A stretch of DNA of 8,065 nt from Planctomycetota bacterium (lineage in GTDB: Bacteria; Planctomycetota; UBA1135; GCA-002686595): positions 1 through 8,065 of the forward strand of contig JARGOW010000148.1 of NCBI GenBank assembly GCA_029212955.1, given 5' to 3'. Position 1 is the first letter of the stretch. Each line of letters starts with the position of its first letter. Positions 5,493 through 8,065 of this stretch are shown here, one piece after another. Below the pieces are notes generated by a model. It searched no databases, was not told the DNA's origin, and worked only from the letters and a program-made list of their open reading frames with translations. A program made the translations under genes and the position numbers.

Positions 5493-7229
5493 ATGAGTTT
5501 CGCATCACGTTTCATTTTGTTCTGTCTGGGGTCCCTGTGCCTGGTGGCCTTTGCCCCCTCCGCCCAGGCCCAAAAAGTCTCGAAGACGTATTACGAGCAG
5601 TCCGACCATGGCTTCCGATTCAAGCCGGTGGAGGACTACGACATGGTTCCGCCCCAGGATCGTGAAAAGGAAGGCGGTCTGCTGGCGAAAGCCGCAGGCA
5701 AGAGTTTCGCCGTCAAGTACGGCAACATGGGCATGTTTGATTTGGAGTCCAGCTTCGAATTGCTGCGCATGATTGAAAAGAAGCAGCGTGTGTTCGAAGA
5801 GGGCGAAGAGGGGGCCTCGGTCACCTACAAGTACAAGCGGGTGGGGCTGGGCGACTACTTGGAGCGCCGCTACAACGGGGTGAAGGCCGACAAGCCCACC
5901 TTGGACAAGGAAGTGAAGATCCGAAAGGGGTTGATGGCCCAGCATCGCCAATGGAAGGCCAAGGCACAGGGCGAGGCGGAGATGATCATCGACGCATACA
6001 CTTTCAAGCTGGATGACGCTTGGGTGCACCTGGTACATGTGATGTCTGAAAAGCACTCCAAGAAGTGGCTTAAGGCATTCACCAAGTCCGCCAAGACCTT
6101 CCAGTTGATGGAGCGCACAGAGGTCAAGAAACTCAGCGACGACATGACCTACGAGGAACTCGTCGAGTTCCATGATATGAACGAGAGGGCTACCGGCGGC
6201 TGGCGAGCAGTGGCGACCCCCAGCAAGCGCTACATCATCAAGACCGATAGCGATGATGACGACTTCATCGATAAGGCGATCGCCCGTCTCGAGAAGTCCC
6301 GGGATCTCTATGAGCGCGACTTTCCGCCCGCGAAGAAAATCGAGCATGTTTCCATTGTCCGGGTTTGCTCCACGGAAGAGGTTTTCCACTCCTATGGCAA
6401 TACGGGCGGCGGCGTCGGCGGTTGGTTTAGTCCCGCGACCACAGAGCTGGTGTTGTACGACGGCAAGAACCGGGACCGCAACGCAACCTACGCGGTGATG
6501 AGCCACGAGGCCTTCCACCAGTATTGCCACTTCCTGTTCCAGGAATCCGAAGCCCATCGCTGGTTCGATGAGGGCCACGGGGACTACTACGGTGGCGCGA
6601 AAATGGGCCGCAGCAAGCAAGCCCCGATGAAGATCACCCCCAAGATGCCCGCAGGATTTGGGCGCCTTGGCATCATCCGTGAAATGGTGCAAACAGCCAC
6701 TTATGCCCCGCTGGAAGACCATCTGAACTACAGCCACCGGGAGTGGCAAACCCAGGGCCCGACCAATGTTTCTTGCTACGCCCAGTCCTGGTCCATCGTT
6801 TACATGCTGCGCCAAGGTGCGCTGGGTAACGTTCCCAGCAAGGTGTGGGAAAAGGAATACAAGGACATTATCCCCAACTACATTCGAGTCTTGAACGAGG
6901 GCTACGCCAAGGCCTACGCAGAAGCCCGGGAGAAGAAACGCAAATCCTTGGAGAGATTGGAGAAGTCCAAGCGCAAGAAGGACAAAAAGCGCAAGAAGCC
7001 CAAGAAGGGTGAGGACGGCAAGGAAGGCGCAGACGACAAGAGCAAAGAAGACAACTTTGACGACGTGATCGACGCTCTCTTGAGCGATATCGCCAACGGC
7101 GACCTGATGATCTCCCAGGAAACCAAAGCGCAGATCTGGAAGGACGCCATGGCCGCCTCCTGGGGCGATATCGACATGATCAAGTTCGAAGAGAACTGGA
7201 CCACCTATGTCAAAAAGCACCTGAAGTAG
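5493..7229 (+). CDS. exported gluzincin-like zinc metallopeptidase, DUF1570/peptidase MA-like
   Basis: This encodes 578 residues from the ATG at 5493, chosen because AAGGGAG lies five bases upstream and a signal peptide follows at once (basic Arg6, hydrophobic 7-21, AQA cleavage after about residue 26). A TTG 18 bases upstream is a poor alternative. The N-terminal part (about 28-210) begins DHGFRFKPVEDYDMVPPQD, recalling PsbP-like folds, but this is weak. The peptidase region holds MSHEAFHQY, with HExxH at 338-342, and WFDEGHGDYYGG, whose Glu360 is the likely third zinc ligand 18 residues on. That is the gluzincin arrangement seen in DUF1570 and M1-like proteins. A lysine-rich segment of about 45 residues (about 472-519) precedes a short C-terminal part. 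It probably acts outside the cytoplasmic membrane; the substrate is unknown. It is monocistronic, with its own leader and terminator, convergent with the cytochrome gene. Confidence 0.85.
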   Translation: MSFASRFILFCLGSLCLVAFAPSAQAQKVSKTYYEQSDHGFRFKPVEDYDMVPPQDREKEGGLLAKAAGKSFAVKYGNMGMFDLESSFELLRMIEKKQRVFEEGEEGASVTYKYKRVGLGDYLERRYNGVKADKPTLDKEVKIRKGLMAQHRQWKAKAQGEAEMIIDAYTFKLDDAWVHLVHVMSEKHSKKWLKAFTKSAKTFQLMERTEVKKLSDDMTYEELVEFHDMNERATGGWRAVATPSKRYIIKTDSDDDDFIDKAIARLEKSRDLYERDFPPAKKIEHVSIVRVCSTEEVFHSYGNTGGGVGGWFSPATTELVLYDGKNRDRNATYAVMSHEAFHQYCHFLFQESEAHRWFDEGHGDYYGGAKMGRSKQAPMKITPKMPAGFGRLGIIREMVQTATYAPLEDHLNYSHREWQTQGPTNVSCYAQSWSIVYMLRQGALGNVPSKVWEKEYKDIIPNYIRVLNEGYAKAYAEAREKKRKSLERLEKSKRKKDKKRKKPKKGEDGKEGADDKSKEDNFDDVIDALLSDIANGDLMISQETKAQIWKDAMAASWGDIDMIKFEENWTTYVKKHLK

Positions 7230-7254
7230 AAGGTGCCCACCGTTTCAATGCAGA

Positions 7255-7290
7255 GGAGGCCGAGATGCGAATCTCGGCCTCCGCTTTTAT
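7255..7290 (+). terminator. strong intrinsic terminator of the metallopeptidase gene
   Basis: GGAGGCCGAGAT (7255-7266) and ATCTCGGCCTCC (7271-7282) form a perfect 12-bp stem closed by a GCGA (GNRA-type) tetraloop. TTTTATT begins two bases after the stem. It lies 25 bases after the stop codon. There is no T tract on the opposite strand, so it is oriented for the plus-strand gene, although the stem could also slow polymerase arriving from the convergent cytochrome gene. Confidence 0.88.
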
Positions 7291-7313
7291 TGGTCCCGTC
7301 TGGGGGAGCGGTA

Positions 7314-7982
7314 TCACTTGTCCGGATAGTCCATCACCCCGGATGCAGCGCTCGAAACGTGACACGAGCGGCATCGGGCTTCCAAGAGAAGATCCGGCAT
7401 GCCCTGGTGGAGGACTCGTGGAGCCCCGCCGATGCCACCCTGATGGCAGCGAAGGCAGTCGTCACGGAGCCAGGCGCCCACGTGGTTCTTGTCGTTGGGC
7501 AGGGTGGGCGGGAATGCGTTGCGGGCGAAGAGGAGTTGCTCCAAGCCCGCGCCTTCGGCGGTGGCGAGGGCTTCATTGCGGGGGATGTGGCATGTGCGGC
7601 AGCGTGCTTGTTTGAGCAACTGGGGCATGCCGCGGTGGGCCAGCCTGGGTGCGCCGTTGATGCCATCTCCATGGCAGCTCAGGCAATCGTCCTTCAGCCA
7701 AGCGTTGGCATGGGAGGAGTTCTCCGGCATGGTCGGCGGGAATGCGTTGCTGGCGAAATCCAGCAAGGCCGGTTCCGGTTCTGAAGTAGCGGTGGGCGGA
7801 TACGTGGCCTGGTACGGGGCGACTTCGGTGGCCGGGTGCGCGGGCGGCTGGGATGCTTGCCCCGCGGGCTGGGCATGGGCCACGGGGCTGCGTTGCGCTC
7901 CTTTTGGCTGGGATTCCTGGGGGCTGCTGCAAGCAAGGATTGCGATCCAGGCCAGGGCTGTGGCGGAAATGATGCGCTTCAT
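7314..7982 (-). CDS. tetrahaem cytochrome c lipoprotein with duplicated NapB-like dihaem module
   Basis: This encodes 222 residues. The N-terminus MKRIISATALAWIAILACSS is a lipoprotein signal with lipid-bearing Cys18, so the protein should be membrane-tethered on the outer face. A Pro/Gln/Ala-rich linker (about 20-75) follows. Four c-type haem sites are seen: CLSCH (100-104), CRTCH (128-132), CLRCH (176-180) and CRSCH (204-208). They lie in two copies of one module, each running NAFPPT...H...AWL(K/R)DDC..CH...GAPR..H.GMP.LL..ARCR.CH. Each copy offers two extra His (91 and 116; 167 and 192), enough for bis-His ligation of all four haems. The H...CxxCH...AP...H...CxxCH order recalls NapB, the electron carrier of periplasmic nitrate reductase, but NapB is a single soluble dihaem unit. 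AGGA lies upstream of the ATG (TCCT at 7991-7994 on the plus strand). It lies 38 bases after the upstream gene, so they are probably co-transcribed. Confidence 0.88.
   Translation of the reverse strand: MKRIISATALAWIAILACSSPQESQPKGAQRSPVAHAQPAGQASQPPAHPATEVAPYQATYPPTATSEPEPALLDFASNAFPPTMPENSSHANAWLKDDCLSCHGDGINGAPRLAHRGMPQLLKQARCRTCHIPRNEALATAEGAGLEQLLFARNAFPPTLPNDKNHVGAWLRDDCLRCHQGGIGGAPRVLHQGMPDLLLEARCRSCHVSSAASGVMDYPDK
7356..7748 (-). repeat. internal tandem duplication of the dihaem module
   Basis: Residues 79-133 and 155-209 of the cytochrome align without gaps at a period of 76 residues (228 bases): plus-strand 7584-7748 and 7356-7520. Shared positions include NAFPPT, P-N, AWL, DDCL-CH, G-I-GAPR, H-GMP-LL, ARCR-CH. 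The two CxxCH motifs are 28 residues apart in both copies. The copies have diverged in many other residues, so the duplication is not recent. Confidence 0.9.
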
Positions 7983-8020
7983 GGGGATATTCCTGTGGTG
8001 ATGGGCCTCAGGGTTTGGGA

Positions 8021-8065
8021 CTAAGCCTCGCCTGCCTTGGCGAGCTTCACGGCGCAGATCTTGTA
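8021..8065 (-). CDS. C-terminal fragment of the gene upstream of the cytochrome, possibly a NapA-like molybdoenzyme
   Basis: Only 14 codons and a TAG stop (complement of 8021-8023) are inside the window, reading YKICAVKLAKAGEA. The reading frame is open to the edge. The K-x-CAVK-x-x-K tail resembles, from memory, the C-terminus of periplasmic nitrate reductase-type molybdopterin oxidoreductases, which would suit the NapB-like cytochrome that follows 38 bases later. Fourteen residues cannot prove this; existence of a gene end here is likely, its identity is tentative. Confidence 0.45.
   Translation of the reverse strand, partial: YKICAVKLAKAGEA

Noticed and set aside
5505..7220. 571-residue open frame antisense to the secreted metalloprotein gene
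   Set aside because: It mirrors the codon bias of the real gene (low-stop complement of GC-rich third positions). The plus-strand frame has a signal peptide, zinc motif, ribosome binding site and terminator; the antisense protein has no start signal and only Leu/Val-rich low-information sequence.
1..8065. CRISPR arrays, tRNA/rRNA genes, insertion sequences, attachment sites
   Set aside because: No regularly spaced repeats, cloverleaf-like segments, transposase motifs or flanking terminal repeats were seen on either strand.

Overview
The window carries ordinary bacterial chromosomal genes that are GC-rich and mostly Shine-Dalgarno-led. The order tpiA-secG-yicC-gmk-coaC-coaB, the separate (unfused) CoaC and CoaB proteins, and a large secreted HExxH protein resembling the DUF1570/peptidase-MA-like group all point to Planctomycetota or a close relative. 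This is an inference from gene order and protein character, not from a marker gene.

Left edge (1-1343). The 5' part of an HD-domain phosphohydrolase of YfbR type runs leftward off the window. It is divergent from a small single-pass membrane protein of unknown function (509-1033). A roughly 310-base G/C-run-rich gap follows, in which I see no gene, only a weak terminator-like hairpin.

Central operon (1344-5371). A good sigma70-type promoter (TTGCCG, 17-base spacer, TATACT) precedes a leader of about 128 nt that can fold into a long closing stem with a competing alternative hairpin. Six tightly packed housekeeping genes follow: triosephosphate isomerase (glycolysis), SecG (protein export), a YicC-family endoribonuclease, guanylate kinase (GTP supply), and the two separate CoA-biosynthesis proteins CoaC (decarboxylase) and CoaB (ligase). 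gmk/coaC overlap by ATGA and coaC/coaB probably by TAGTG, suggesting translational coupling. The usual rpoZ between gmk and coaBC is absent. A GGACGGGC palindrome sits between secG and yicC. A branched hairpin with six T's ends the operon.

Secreted metalloprotein (5421-7290). Two hairpins, the second with a terminator-like T tract, lie just upstream of the ribosome binding site of a 578-residue exported protein. It has a gluzincin-type HEAFH...E zinc site and an unusual lysine-rich segment. A 12-bp perfect hairpin with a GCGA loop terminates it.

Right edge (7314-8065, minus strand). A lipoprotein cytochrome c with four CxxCH haem sites is built from two tandem copies of a dihaem module that looks NapB-like. 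The last 14 codons of the gene upstream of it read ...YKICAVKLAKAGEA and recall the tail of periplasmic nitrate reductase-type molybdoenzymes (low confidence). Together they suggest a respiratory oxidoreductase locus with an atypical, duplicated, membrane-tethered electron carrier. That is the most interesting part of the window.
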